From the NCBI RefSeq assembly GCF_031569985.1, contig NZ_JAMQKA010000010.1, forward strand, positions 83,922 through 147,921: 64,000 nt of DNA, in the 5' to 3' direction. This DNA comes from JAMQKA01 sp031569985. GTDB lineage: Bacteria > Bacteroidota > Rhodothermia > Balneolales > Balneolaceae. Positions 44,023 to 53,281 of this stretch are shown here, piece after piece. How positions within the stretch are numbered: position 1 is the stretch's first letter; every line of letters starts with the position of its first letter. A program made the translations under genes and the position numbers. Below the pieces are notes generated by a model. The model worked only from the letters and a program-made list of their open reading frames with translations, had not been told where the DNA came from and ran no database searches.

Positions 44023-44298
44023 GAAAACTGAAACTCTTGGCTTTCAAATAATTGCGTAGTGCTTAAGTACTAAAGTACCCACGATTAACAAATAATCGAA
44101 AATACTCGTGCACAATATCTAAGTATTAAGCATGCAAAAACAATACCTAGTATCCCCGTAATGCCAGAATTTCACGGGAAAATGCCGGTTTAACCAGAAA
44201 TAAGGATGATTTAAATTATTTTGTAAGGATTTGCTTTGAAACGTATCTATTAAGTGAGTGAATATGATATGGCATATTTCCTCTCCTGAGGAATCAAG

Positions 44299-44324
44299 CC
44301 CTGGTCGTTTGATAGCGGCCAGGG
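44299..44324. other. Hairpin in the cbpA-htrA spacer
   Basis: CCCTGGTCG pairs with CGGCCAGGG (one G-T pair) around a short loop, within the 414-base spacer 44023-44436. No T-run is convincing in either direction, so it may be a repeat fragment or a regulatory hairpin rather than a terminator. Confidence 0.4.
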
Positions 44325-44373
44325 TAATTTTATTGACTATTTATAGAGTTAAACAATATAGTCAGCTTGACAT

Positions 44374-44405
44374 AAAAAAAGTCCCCGGCGGGATAGACCG
44401 GGGAC
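44374..44405 (-). terminator. Intrinsic terminator of htrA
   Basis: On the minus strand GTCCCCGG and CCGGGGAC form a strong GC stem, followed by a T-run of seven (plus-strand A-run at 44374-44380). It lies about 32 bases after the htrA stop codon. Confidence 0.92.
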
Positions 44406-44436
44406 CAGGGATTGTGTAGGTAGGCTCTTGTAAAAT

Positions 44437-45936
44437 TTAAATCTCGAATGCGATAAACAGGCCGTTGCCCTGGCGGATAATGCGCATTAATACGACTTGG
44501 TTCTCTTGCTGGGTTAGCTCACTCATAATTCTATTGAAGTCTTCTACATTCTGGACTTGCTCTTTCGCAATGCTGGTGATGACATCACCCTGTCGGAGAC
44601 CTTGCCGGGCGGCATTGCTGTTGCGGTTGATGCCGGTGACGACGACCCCATTTATATTTGGATCAAGCTGAAGTTCTTCTGCAATTGCCGGAGTGATATT
44701 CCGGACGTTGAAGCCAATGCTCTCTTCAAGGTTTTGATCCGGTGCTCCTCGTTGCTGTTGTCCGGCAGAAGCTTGTAATTCTTCAGGAAATTCCCCCAGC
44801 GTAACAGTTACAGTTTGTTCATCTCCGTCGCGCAAGACACCGAGCTCTACGGTATCACCCGGCCTTTTGCTGGCAATGGCGGTGCGGAAAGACAGCCATC
44901 CTTCCACTGTCTTGCCGTCCAACGTTCTAATGACGTCGCCCTCTTTCAGGCCAGATTCAGCTGCTGGAGTATTTTCCTGAACTCCTCCAACAATCACACC
45001 TTGTGGCTTATCAAGTCCCAGCGCTCTGGCCATCGTTCTGTCAACGCCGTCACCCGTAATTCCGAGATATCCGCGTTGCACTTCGCCGGTTTCAATTAGT
45101 TGATTCATAATATTCTTCGCCAGGTTAGCGGGGATGGCAAACCCGATGCCTTGGTTACCGCCGGAGCGTGAGAGAATCGCTGTATTAATTCCTACTAATT
45201 CCCCATCTAGATTGATAAGTGCACCACCGGAGTTTCCGGGGTTAATGGCGGCGTCAGTCTGGATAAAGTTCTGGTATCCACCGGTGCGTCGGGCCATCAT
45301 TTCGTTGGTTCGCCCCTTGCCTGAAACAATACCGAAGGAAACGGAGTGGGCCAGCTCTTCTCCAAACGGGCTGCCGATCGCCATCACGAATTCACCCACA
45401 CGCAGATCATCGCTGTTTCCCAGTTCAATGGTAGGTAAGTTCTCAGCATTGATCTTCAGTACCGCAATATCTGTCTGGGGATCCGTTCCAACTACTTCGG
45501 CTTCCAATACGTCGCCGTTAACTGTCTCAACATTTATGCTTTCGGCAGCTTCCACAACGTGGTTATTGGTCAGGATGTATCCGTCTTCCGATACGATTAC
45601 GCCGGAGCCCAAACCACTGACTTCTCGTTCTCCGCCGCCCCCACGGGGATCTTCACCAAAGAAGCGGAAAAGAGGGTTTTCCGGGGTCTCAATGGTTTGT
45701 GTAGTGAAAATTGTCACAACCGCCGGTTTTGTCTTTTCCGCAATGTTGACAATGGCATCATTCAAATCCTTTAAGCTGTTAACAGGTGTATCCTGAGCGG
45801 CTTGTACCTCGGTATCAAAGTCGGGCAGGCTTATGATTGAAGCCTGACTCGATCCTTCGAAATCCACAGTATAGAACCCGACCAGAATAAGCGCTAATGC
45901 TAGGATAGCAAATAGTGATTTATTCATTCGATTCAT
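44437..45936 (-). CDS. HtrA/DegQ (Do-family) periplasmic serine protease with two PDZ domains
   Basis: Start at ATG 45936: GGAG lies six bases before it, whereas the ATG at 45948 has none. The product is 499 residues with an N-terminal membrane anchor or signal (SLFAILALALILVGFY). Catalytic triad: His-126 in TNNHVVEA, Asp-156 in DPQTDIAVL and Ser-236 in NPGNSGGAL. Two PDZ domains follow at about 285-375 and 405-495. HtrA degrades misfolded envelope proteins. Its own terminator follows; the hsp20 gene lies upstream with its own terminator. Confidence 0.95.
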   Translation of the reverse strand: MNRMNKSLFAILALALILVGFYTVDFEGSSQASIISLPDFDTEVQAAQDTPVNSLKDLNDAIVNIAEKTKPAVVTIFTTQTIETPENPLFRFFGEDPRGGGGEREVSGLGSGVIVSEDGYILTNNHVVEAAESINVETVNGDVLEAEVVGTDPQTDIAVLKINAENLPTIELGNSDDLRVGEFVMAIGSPFGEELAHSVSFGIVSGKGRTNEMMARRTGGYQNFIQTDAAINPGNSGGALINLDGELVGINTAILSRSGGNQGIGFAIPANLAKNIMNQLIETGEVQRGYLGITGDGVDRTMARALGLDKPQGVIVGGVQENTPAAESGLKEGDVIRTLDGKTVEGWLSFRTAIASKRPGDTVELGVLRDGDEQTVTVTLGEFPEELQASAGQQQRGAPDQNLEESIGFNVRNITPAIAEELQLDPNINGVVVTGINRNSNAARQGLRQGDVITSIAKEQVQNVEDFNRIMSELTQQENQVVLMRIIRQGNGLFIAFEI

Positions 45937-46052
45937 GAGAAACTCCATTTTGGAAATTAATACCTGGAAAAAATGTTTTTAAAGATTCAGTTCCTTTAAC
46001 TAACGGTCGTTGTTAATTATTGTATTACTTCTATTATTAATGAAAAACTAAA

Positions 46053-46082
46053 GCCGGAGCTGCATTTCATTGCAACCCCGGC
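46053..46082 (-). terminator. Intrinsic terminator of hsp20
   Basis: On the minus strand GCCGGGGTTGCA pairs with TGCAGCTCCGGC (12 pairs, two wobbles) around a six-base loop, followed by a T-rich tract TTTAGTTTTTC. It lies about 56 bases after the hsp20 stop. Confidence 0.85.
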
Positions 46083-46137
46083 AAATAATATGGTTTATTA
46101 TCAGTTGTCGGGATTTATCAGGGGGATGCTGATAGAG

Positions 46138-46566
46138 CTACTTAACTTCTATCTGCTTTTTCACTTTGTCTTCTGTCTTCTTGATTGAAATGTGTAGCAA
46201 TCCATTTTCGTATTTGGCGTCGATGCTGTCTTCATCAACATTGTCCGGGAGCTGGAACGAACGGTTGAAGGAACCGTATCGGGTTTCTACCCGGTGATAG
46301 GTTTTGCCTTCCTCTTTCTCTTCAAATTTCCGTTCGCCGCTGATGGTCAATCGGCCGTTATCAAGGCTCACATCGATATTTTCCTTGTTCACGCCGGGGA
46401 GTTCAGCCGTAACCTCAAAACCATTATCGGTTTCAGAAATGTCAATGCTTGGTACGAAATTGTTGTTTCGTTGATTTACAACATCATTAAAAAACTCATC
46501 CATCATATCGGAAAAGTTTTTGGAAAAGAGATCGCGGTTTGGTCGATTATATCTTATAAGTGTCAT
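46138..46566 (-). CDS. Hsp20/alpha-crystallin small heat-shock protein
   Basis: Start at ATG 46566, with GGAGGT placed before it; the frame could also begin at 46611 but lacks such a site. The 142-residue protein has a short N-terminal arm (MTLIRYNRPNRDLFSK), an alpha-crystallin domain (about 40-130, PSIDISETDNGFEVTAELPG ... FQLPDNVDEDSIDAKYENGL), and a C-terminal tail with no clear IXI motif. Small heat-shock proteins hold unfolding proteins in the cytoplasm for later refolding by DnaK and ClpB. A sigma-54-like promoter is seen upstream and a terminator downstream, so it is a single-gene unit. Confidence 0.94.
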   Translation of the reverse strand: MTLIRYNRPNRDLFSKNFSDMMDEFFNDVVNQRNNNFVPSIDISETDNGFEVTAELPGVNKENIDVSLDNGRLTISGERKFEEKEEGKTYHRVETRYGSFNRSFQLPDNVDEDSIDAKYENGLLHISIKKTEDKVKKQIEVK

Positions 46567-46628
46567 GGTAATACCTCCAAATTGGTTTTGTTTGTAACTT
46601 TTTTCTTTCAAAAACTCACTTTTATAGC

Positions 46629-46644
46629 TGCAAGGCGTATGCCA
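46629..46644 (-). promoter_or_regulatory. Candidate sigma-54 (-24/-12) promoter of hsp20
   Basis: On the minus strand the sequence is TGGCATACGCCTTGCA. It matches the sigma-54 consensus TGGCAC-N5-TTGC, with only the sixth base differing, and keeps the exact GG-to-GC spacing. A start about 12 bases on would give a leader of roughly 50 bases to the hsp20 ATG. No enhancer-binding site was identified, and a chance match cannot be excluded. Confidence 0.45.
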
Positions 46645-46861
46645 AGCGGTTTTAGATTCCTCAGTACTGACAAAGAGCCAATGTGGATCTGTGTTTTTTT
46701 CAGGACTCCCTCAGTTGGGGAAAATCTTGTCATTACCGGTATAGCCAAAGCGACAGGAGGACTGTAAAAAATGCAGGCCGCTATTGGTTACTTGTTATTG
46801 AGAATTGGGGATTAGGGGCGGGTAGGAAAAAACTTGTCTGGATCAGAAGGAGTTAGATTAA

Positions 46862-46911
46862 TAAAAAAGGTTAATAGTTATTGGTGAGAACCCTGCCAAT
46901 AACTATTAACC
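46862..46911 (-). terminator. Intrinsic terminator of the DAHP synthase gene
   Basis: A perfect 16-base stem GGTTAATAGTTATTGG with CCAATAACTATTAACC and an 11-base loop (46869-46911), followed on the minus strand by a T-run (plus A-run at 46863-46868). It lies 17 bases after the DAHP synthase stop codon. Confidence 0.88.
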
Positions 46912-46928
46912 GATAACAAATAACGAAT

Positions 46929-48317
46929 TTACTGCTTGTAACTTTGTTTCCATTCTTTGGCGAGCAGGAAGGCCATCTCCAGGCTTTGCTCGTAGTTTAG
47001 TCGCGGATCACAGTAGGTCTCGTAATTACGGTGGAGTTCACCTTCATGCAACCCTTTGGCTCCACCTACGCATTCGGTGACGTTATCACCGGTAAGCTCC
47101 AGGTGAGCACCGCCAAGATACGTGCCCTGGTCGCGGTGGATGGCAAAAGTTTGACGCAGCTCCGTAATAATGTCGTCGAAGTTACGTGTTTTGACGTCAT
47201 TATCCGTAGAGAAGGTGTTACCGTGCATAGGGTCACAGATCCATACAACGGGGAATCCTTCGCGTTTAACAGCCTGGATAAACTCAGGCAGCTGTTCTTG
47301 TACTTTGTTTACTCCGAAACGGCTGATGAGCACAATTTTACCCGCTTCATGCACCGGGTTCAGTTTTTCAATAAGTCGCAGCGTTTCATCCACCTCAAAC
47401 GGCGGGCCGACTTTAATGCCGATGGGGTTGCGGATGCCACGGAAGTATTCGACATGGGCACCATCAATATCACGAGTCCTGTTCCCGAGCCATACCATGT
47501 GGCTGCTCAGGTTATAAAAGCCTTCTCGTCGCGGCACTTTGCGAGTCTGTGCAGAATCGTAGTACAAATTCAGGGCCTCATGAGAGGTATACACATTGAT
47601 CTTCTGAAGTGTGTTAAACTGGTTTGGCGTGATCGACTCCATAAAGCTCACAGCTTTCTGGATGGAGTTGACCATCGTTTCATACTCTTTGTAATACTTA
47701 TTCTGCTTCATGAAGTCCAGCTCCCAGTACTCAGGATGATGCAGGTCTGCAAACCCTTCATCTGCCAGGGCGCGGAGGAAATTAAGCGTCAGTGAAGCAT
47801 TCTTATAGCCTTCGATCAGGCGATTGGGATTGGGCTTTCGTGCTTCAGCATCGGGTTTGAAACTGTTGATAAGGTCACCGCGATAGTTCATAATCTTTTC
47901 GCCATCCACGATCTCATAATCACTGGATCGCGGCTTGGCATACTGCCCGGCAATTCGACCGATACGCACAACGGGTACCCCGGTCTCATGGATGAGAATA
48001 AAGCTCATCTGCAGAAGTACCTTAAGCAGATTCACAATTTTAGGTGACTTACAATCGGCAAATGTTTCAGCGCAATCACCGCCCTGCAGCAGAAATCCAT
48101 TTCCGGCTGCTACATCGGCCAGTTTGTTCTTTAGGGCTTCCACTTCCCATGAAGTGATGAGCGGGGGCAATGAGCGTAACTCCTCATAAGCAGCTTCCAA
48201 TTCTTGTTGATCAGGATACTCAGGCAACTGCTTGATCGGATAATTTTGCCAGGAAGCGGGAGACCAGTCTTTGGGATTTGCTACTTCAGGAGCCACGGAT
48301 TCTTCTTTCAAGATCAT
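46929..48317 (-). CDS. Class II 3-deoxy-7-phosphoheptulonate (DAHP) synthase
   Basis: A 462-residue enzyme that joins phosphoenolpyruvate and erythrose 4-phosphate, the first step of the shikimate pathway. Class II features: NGFLLQGGDCAETFADC near residue 75, VRIGRIAGQYAKPRSS, EALNLYYDSAQTRKV, SSHMVWLGNRTRDIDGAHVE, WICDPMHGNTF and HLELTGDNVTECVGG. These carry the metal-binding Cys, His and Glu residues. No separate regulatory domain is visible. It stands alone, without other aro genes, and ends in a strong terminator. Confidence 0.97.
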   Translation of the reverse strand: MILKEESVAPEVANPKDWSPASWQNYPIKQLPEYPDQQELEAAYEELRSLPPLITSWEVEALKNKLADVAAGNGFLLQGGDCAETFADCKSPKIVNLLKVLLQMSFILIHETGVPVVRIGRIAGQYAKPRSSDYEIVDGEKIMNYRGDLINSFKPDAEARKPNPNRLIEGYKNASLTLNFLRALADEGFADLHHPEYWELDFMKQNKYYKEYETMVNSIQKAVSFMESITPNQFNTLQKINVYTSHEALNLYYDSAQTRKVPRREGFYNLSSHMVWLGNRTRDIDGAHVEYFRGIRNPIGIKVGPPFEVDETLRLIEKLNPVHEAGKIVLISRFGVNKVQEQLPEFIQAVKREGFPVVWICDPMHGNTFSTDNDVKTRNFDDIITELRQTFAIHRDQGTYLGGAHLELTGDNVTECVGGAKGLHEGELHRNYETYCDPRLNYEQSLEMAFLLAKEWKQSYKQ

Positions 48318-48445
48318 TTTAAATACAGTTCGACACTACAAATTTTATGAATTAACTAGATTAGGCAAATATACAGAAATGAGCAATTTAAATGTAATTC
48401 CTTTCAGGTCGATAATGTTTATTGCTGCTAACCCGGAATTATTCT

Positions 48446-49489
48446 TTAATTTTTAGGCTCAATTGCAAAAAGGCCTTGCTTGTTAATATAAGCATACTTG
48501 TTTCCCGTTTTAACCAAACCCAGGCCTGCTTTAAAATCCCAGGCCTCGTCAAATATTGGTTCAACAATTTGCCGCCCATGTTCATCTATATAGGCAAACT
48601 GGTTCCCCAATTTGACACGGGCTACACCATTGTGAAAAGCAAAGGCCTTGTCGTATGCGGGCTCCACAAGGAATTCACCCCTCCTGTTGATGTAGCCATA
48701 TTTGTAGTTGTCGAGATTGTTTGAGGATTCAGGCATAGCCACTGCCGCCTTACCTTCTGCGAAAGGTTCTGCCTTGAGAAATTGGGATTCAATAGCGATG
48801 CGTCCCAGCGTGTCGATATATCCAAACTGCTTAAATTCGAGCTCCACCGCTGCAAGTCCTTCAGAAAAATCTCCAGCATTGGGGTAGGCTGGTTCAATAA
48901 CGAATTCTCCCTGTTTGTCGATGTATCCCCACTCGCGGTGCTGGTATGTTTGAACTCGTGCCCGGTTGTTGTTAAAGTCTCCGGCGTTCATAAATTGCGG
49001 CTCAATCACTAGTTCACCTTTATTATTTATGTAACCCCAATCACCGTTTTTGTTAATCTTTACAGCTGCCAATCCAGAACTAAAATTATGTGCTTCTTCA
49101 AACTGTGGTTTAATTTCAAAATCGCCGGAATGATCGATGTAGCCGTAGTGCTCGTTCACTTTCACAAGGGCCAACCTCTCCGAAAAGTTGCTGGCGGCAT
49201 CAAATTGTGGCTCAATGGTCATTTTTCCACTTGAATTTACGTATCCGACTCTTCCCAGGATGTTAATAGCTGCCAGTCCCTCCGAGAAGTGGTATGGCCA
49301 GTTGGCATCTGGCACAAACTTAAAATTTGGTTGTATTTGAGTAGATAAAGAGGAATCGATAAACCCAACTTTTTGATTCTCCACATAGGGCAACAGGGTT
49401 CGATTTCCCGATCGGTCAAGGGTGCTGCAGCTTGCCAAAATTAGAGTTGTAGCTATAACGAGAACTGAGTATGACGTATATTTTTTCAC
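48446..49489 (-). CDS. WG-repeat lipoprotein
   Basis: A 347-residue protein with lipobox LILASC. The rest is about nine WG/KWG repeats of roughly 30-35 residues, each with the core G-(Y/F)-(I/V)-(D/N)-xx-G-xxx-I-x-P-x-(F/Y), for example GYIDHSGDFEIKPQF, GYINNKGELVIEPQF and GYIDKQGEFVIEPAY. WG repeats build beta-rich surfaces; the function of lipoproteins of this kind is not established. It probably faces the periplasm or the cell surface. It is a single gene, about 130 bases upstream of the DAHP synthase on the same strand. Confidence 0.92.
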   Translation of the reverse strand: MKKYTSYSVLVIATTLILASCSTLDRSGNRTLLPYVENQKVGFIDSSLSTQIQPNFKFVPDANWPYHFSEGLAAINILGRVGYVNSSGKMTIEPQFDAASNFSERLALVKVNEHYGYIDHSGDFEIKPQFEEAHNFSSGLAAVKINKNGDWGYINNKGELVIEPQFMNAGDFNNNRARVQTYQHREWGYIDKQGEFVIEPAYPNAGDFSEGLAAVELEFKQFGYIDTLGRIAIESQFLKAEPFAEGKAAVAMPESSNNLDNYKYGYINRRGEFLVEPAYDKAFAFHNGVARVKLGNQFAYIDEHGRQIVEPIFDEAWDFKAGLGLVKTGNKYAYINKQGLFAIEPKN

Positions 49490-49970
49490 AGTAGTATCGT
49501 TTTTAATATTTGTGTGTGTTTAGGGATTAAAAATTGCTTCCAAATTATGTCCTCAAAAGCGTTGGGGTCAGAACCTGGTAGGATCGGTGGACGTTAGTCA
49601 TTAATTCAATCGTACCAATGCCCAGTGCCGAATCTATTGGGATGACACGAGGCTTTATTGCTGATATCAGTCAACTCATCAGCTTACCTTTTCGGAAATG
49701 AAATTAAACTTCGAATAAGGTGATTTGTTTCTGTCGCTTTGATGGTTCTTTTTTCAATTCACTTTCATTACCCTGAAAGGAAGCGCGGTAACTAGTGTGT
49801 TACCAAAACCAGAAAAGTGTCGGTTTGTTGCGGGAAACTATAATCTTGTCAGCCATGTTTGGCTTTTTCTTGTAAAGCCAGAGTTAAAAAGCTTGTAATT
49901 ATCCCTTACAATTAGGGATCAATTGATTATCTTAAACAGTTTATTGCTAACCTAAAAAGTCACGATTCCT
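49490..49970. other. Intergenic region upstream of uvrA
   Basis: About 480 bases between two divergent genes. It must hold both promoters. I found no gene and no clear LexA-like palindrome. An imperfect inverted repeat TTGTAATTATCCCTTACAA near 49891-49910 might be an operator, but it is not a known site. Confidence 0.4.
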
Positions 49971-52817
49971 TTGCGAGAACACATCGTAATACGCGGAGCA
50001 CGCGAACACAATCTCAAAAATATAGATGTCAACATTCCCCGGGAAGAGCTGGTCGTCGTGACCGGTATTTCCGGCTCGGGTAAATCTTCACTGGCCTTTG
50101 ACACAATCTATGCTGAAGGGCAGCGACGATTTTTAGAATCTCTCTCAGCCTATGCCCGCCAGTTTCTGGGCATGATGGAGCGCCCGGATGTTGATTTCAT
50201 CGATGGACTTTCTCCTGTCATTTCCATTGATCAGAAAACGACCAACCGCAATCCCCGTTCAACGGTGGGGACGGTCACCGAAATTTACGACTTTCTGCGG
50301 CTATTGTACGCGCGTATCGGGGTGCCATATTCCTGGAAAACCGGCAACAAGATGGAAAAACAGAGCGCCGACCAAGTGGTGGAAAGCATTATGGAGATGC
50401 CGGAAGGAACCAAGGCGTATTGCCTGGCCCCAGTGGTTCGCGGCCGGAAAGGGCATTATCGAGAGCTTTTTGAACAGACCATGAAGCAGGGATTTGTTCA
50501 GGTACGTGTGGACGATGAGTTCATGGACCTGGAAGAAGATATGAAAGTGGATCGCTACAAGACGCACAATATCGAGGTTGTGGTAGATCGCTTTGTTATT
50601 AATCCCGGTAGCGAAAAGCGGATTGCCGAAAGTGTGCGCCTGGCCCTGGAAATGGCGGATGGCAACGTGATACTGGCCGTGCCCGAAGAGGATGGCGAGC
50701 TCAAGGATCACCTGTTTTCACAGAATCTGTTCGACCCGGAAAGTGGCATAGCGTATGAGGATCCGGCGCCCAATATATTTTCTTTCAACTCACCATACGG
50801 GGCCTGTCCAAAATGTGATGGACTCGGCTACAACCACGACGTAGACCGCAAACTTGTAATTCCCAATCCCGAGCAGTCGATATCGGAGGGTGCCATCAGG
50901 TTTTTGGGTGAGCCGCGCGATATTTTTGTGTTCAAGCAGCTCCAGGCTGTGCTGGATACGGTAGGACTCGATTTTGATACGCCGATAGAAGAATATCCAG
51001 AGGATGCCCTCGAGCTCCTTTTTGAAGGCGGGGGAGATAAGAAGTTTAATGTGAGCTATGACTTTCGTGACGATAGCGTAACCTACAAGCATACGTTCAA
51101 AGGGCTACGCAATATTATCAGGGAGCAATACGAAGAGAGCAAATCCAATAAACAGCGAGACAAGGCCAAGGCGTTCATGGCCAAGGTCGACTGCACGGCG
51201 TGCGGTGGGGGACGTCTTAACAAAGAGGCCCTATCCTATAAAATTGATGAATATACTATTGATGATCTGGTAAAGATGGATCTGAATACCCTGCGGGACG
51301 CCGTCAATAACCTGGAGCTTACCGAAAGGCAGCAGAAGATTGGTCATCAAGTGCTAAAAGAAGTGCGAGACCGCGTTGATTTTCTACTGAACGTAGGACT
51401 TGATTACCTGACACTGGATCGCGAAGCACAGACGCTTTCCGGCGGGGAGGCACAACGCATTCGGCTGGCTACGCAGATCGGTACGCAGCTGGTAGGCGTG
51501 CTCTATATCCTGGATGAGCCGAGCATCGGTCTTCACCAGCGGGACAATATTAAACTGATCCGCTCCCTAGAAACATTGCGGGATCTTGGAAACAGCGTGA
51601 TCGTAGTAGAGCACGACCGGGAAACCATTGAACATGCGGACTATGTGCTCGACCTGGGGCCTGGAGCCGGTGAATATGGCGGGGAAATTGTAACCGAGGG
51701 CACTCCAGAAGAACTGGATCCCGATTCGATGACCGCCAGGTTCCTGAATGATGAAGAGATTATTCCCTATCCCGATGAGCGGCGTGACGGCAATGGCAAA
51801 AGCATTCAACTCTCTGGAGTGAGAGGGCACAACCTGAAAAACCTGGATGTAGAGATTCCTCTCAACAAATTTATCTGTGTTACCGGGGTGAGCGGCAGTG
51901 GGAAGAGCTCGCTCATTAACCAGACCCTTGCACCTATTCTGTCCAATCACTTTTATAATTCCAAAACGGTACCGCTGCCCTATGACAAGGTTAAAGGGCT
52001 GGATAACCTGGATAAGATTATTTCTGTGGATCAAAGCCCGATTGGGCGGACGCCGCGTTCCAACCCGGGAACGTATACCAAGGTGTTTGATCATATTCGT
52101 TCTCTTTTTGCAGAACTGCCGGAATCCAAAATTCGAGGGTATGACCAGGGACGTTTCTCATTCAATGTGAAAGGTGGACGCTGCGAGGCTTGCAATGGAG
52201 ATGGCGTGCGCAAAATTGAGATGAATTTCCTGCCCGATGTTTACGTCAACTGCGAAACCTGCAACGGCAAGCGCTATAATCGGGAAACGCTGGAGATTTA
52301 TTACAAAGGTAAAAATATTGCTGATGTGCTGGACATGTCGATTAAGGAAGCCAGCGAATTCTTCAATTCGGTTCCCGCAATAAACCGCATCCTTGGGACA
52401 CTGAATGATGTGGGACTCGGCTACCTAACGCTGGGACAATCGAGTACTACGCTTTCGGGTGGGGAGGCGCAGCGCATCAAGTTGGCGCGTGAACTCTCAA
52501 AAGTGGGAACCGGAGACACTCTTTATATTATGGATGAACCTACTACCGGGCTTCACTTCCAGGATGTCCGCATGTTGGTAGATGTAATTCAGCAGCTGGT
52601 AGACAAAGGGAATTCTGTGATCGTTATTGAGCACAATATGGATCTTGTCAAGGCGGCCGACTGGATCATGGACCTGGGACCTGAAGGCGGAGTCGGCGGC
52701 GGAGAAATTTTAGCTCAGGGCACGCCTGAAGAGATTGCCCAGGTTGAGCACAGTTATACCGGGCAGTTCTTAAAAGAGGAGTTTGAGCGAGAAAAAAAGC
52801 AAAAAGTGAAGGCTTGA
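49971..52817 (+). CDS. uvrA: UvrA, nucleotide-excision repair ATPase
   Basis: A 948-residue protein that finds DNA damage with UvrB. The start is TTG at 49971 (no ATG or GTG upstream gives the conserved MREHIVIRGAREHNLKN opening). Two ABC ATPase halves are present: Walker A GISGSGKSSLAFDTIYAEGQ and GVSGSGKSSLINQTL; signatures LSGGEAQRIRLA and LSGGEAQRIKLA; Walker B ILDEPSIGLHQ and IMDEPTTGLHF. Zinc modules are CPKCDGLGYN with CTACGGGRL in the first half and CEACNGDG with CETCNGKRYN in the second. It acts in the cytoplasm; no uvrB is nearby. Confidence 0.98.
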   Translation: MREHIVIRGAREHNLKNIDVNIPREELVVVTGISGSGKSSLAFDTIYAEGQRRFLESLSAYARQFLGMMERPDVDFIDGLSPVISIDQKTTNRNPRSTVGTVTEIYDFLRLLYARIGVPYSWKTGNKMEKQSADQVVESIMEMPEGTKAYCLAPVVRGRKGHYRELFEQTMKQGFVQVRVDDEFMDLEEDMKVDRYKTHNIEVVVDRFVINPGSEKRIAESVRLALEMADGNVILAVPEEDGELKDHLFSQNLFDPESGIAYEDPAPNIFSFNSPYGACPKCDGLGYNHDVDRKLVIPNPEQSISEGAIRFLGEPRDIFVFKQLQAVLDTVGLDFDTPIEEYPEDALELLFEGGGDKKFNVSYDFRDDSVTYKHTFKGLRNIIREQYEESKSNKQRDKAKAFMAKVDCTACGGGRLNKEALSYKIDEYTIDDLVKMDLNTLRDAVNNLELTERQQKIGHQVLKEVRDRVDFLLNVGLDYLTLDREAQTLSGGEAQRIRLATQIGTQLVGVLYILDEPSIGLHQRDNIKLIRSLETLRDLGNSVIVVEHDRETIEHADYVLDLGPGAGEYGGEIVTEGTPEELDPDSMTARFLNDEEIIPYPDERRDGNGKSIQLSGVRGHNLKNLDVEIPLNKFICVTGVSGSGKSSLINQTLAPILSNHFYNSKTVPLPYDKVKGLDNLDKIISVDQSPIGRTPRSNPGTYTKVFDHIRSLFAELPESKIRGYDQGRFSFNVKGGRCEACNGDGVRKIEMNFLPDVYVNCETCNGKRYNRETLEIYYKGKNIADVLDMSIKEASEFFNSVPAINRILGTLNDVGLGYLTLGQSSTTLSGGEAQRIKLARELSKVGTGDTLYIMDEPTTGLHFQDVRMLVDVIQQLVDKGNSVIVIEHNMDLVKAADWIMDLGPEGGVGGGEILAQGTPEEIAQVEHSYTGQFLKEEFEREKKQKVKA

Positions 52818-52887
52818 TCACTATTTTCACACCGGGTCTGGATCATTGAATGTAACTAAAGTAACGCTTTTAGCGGTTAAAAAGTAG

Positions 52888-53019
52888 CCTTTGTGTCATC
52901 CTGAACTTATTTCAGGATCTCGTAGAGCCTCTATCTTTGATATCGGCTCTTAACAGATCAGCGCTTAGTGCCACTACGAGATCTCCGACAGCTGTCGGAG
53001 GTCCAGGATGACACAAAGG
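52888..53019 (+). repeat. Inverted-repeat element with 16-base perfect ends (copy 2)
   Basis: The 132-base element is bounded by CCTTTGTGTCATCCTG and its exact complement CAGGATGACACAAAGG. Internally, GATCTCGTAG (52917-52926) pairs with CTACGAGATC (52974-52983), and a palindrome CCGACAGCTGTCGG lies near the right end. Outside, TTTTAGCGGTTA on the left and TAACCGCTAAA on the right also pair. Ordered blocks are shared with 11699-11865. It resembles a non-autonomous, MITE-like or REP-like element with no coding capacity. Confidence 0.75.
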
Positions 53020-53281
53020 ATATTTCTTGGTCCTTTGCCATCTAATCTAACCGCTAAATACGTTATAGTAATGAAGCATTCCGCTTTTCGGGGTAACGAT
53101 CATTGAAGGAAAAGAAAAACCTGTAACATTTCTGTCAGAAAAAACGTAGTGGTTTTTTGCATTTGATCCAATTCTCCCAAAAGTGTGGAGGTCTTTCATC
53201 ATAACGTAATGCCGTTGATGAGACTCAAATGCTGCTATCATAATTTTATCAAACCAACTCGAAATAAATAGAAAAAGTGCT

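Noticed and set aside
51567..52094. Minus-strand 175-codon open frame opposite uvrA
   Set aside because: Antisense shadow of the second UvrA ATPase half.
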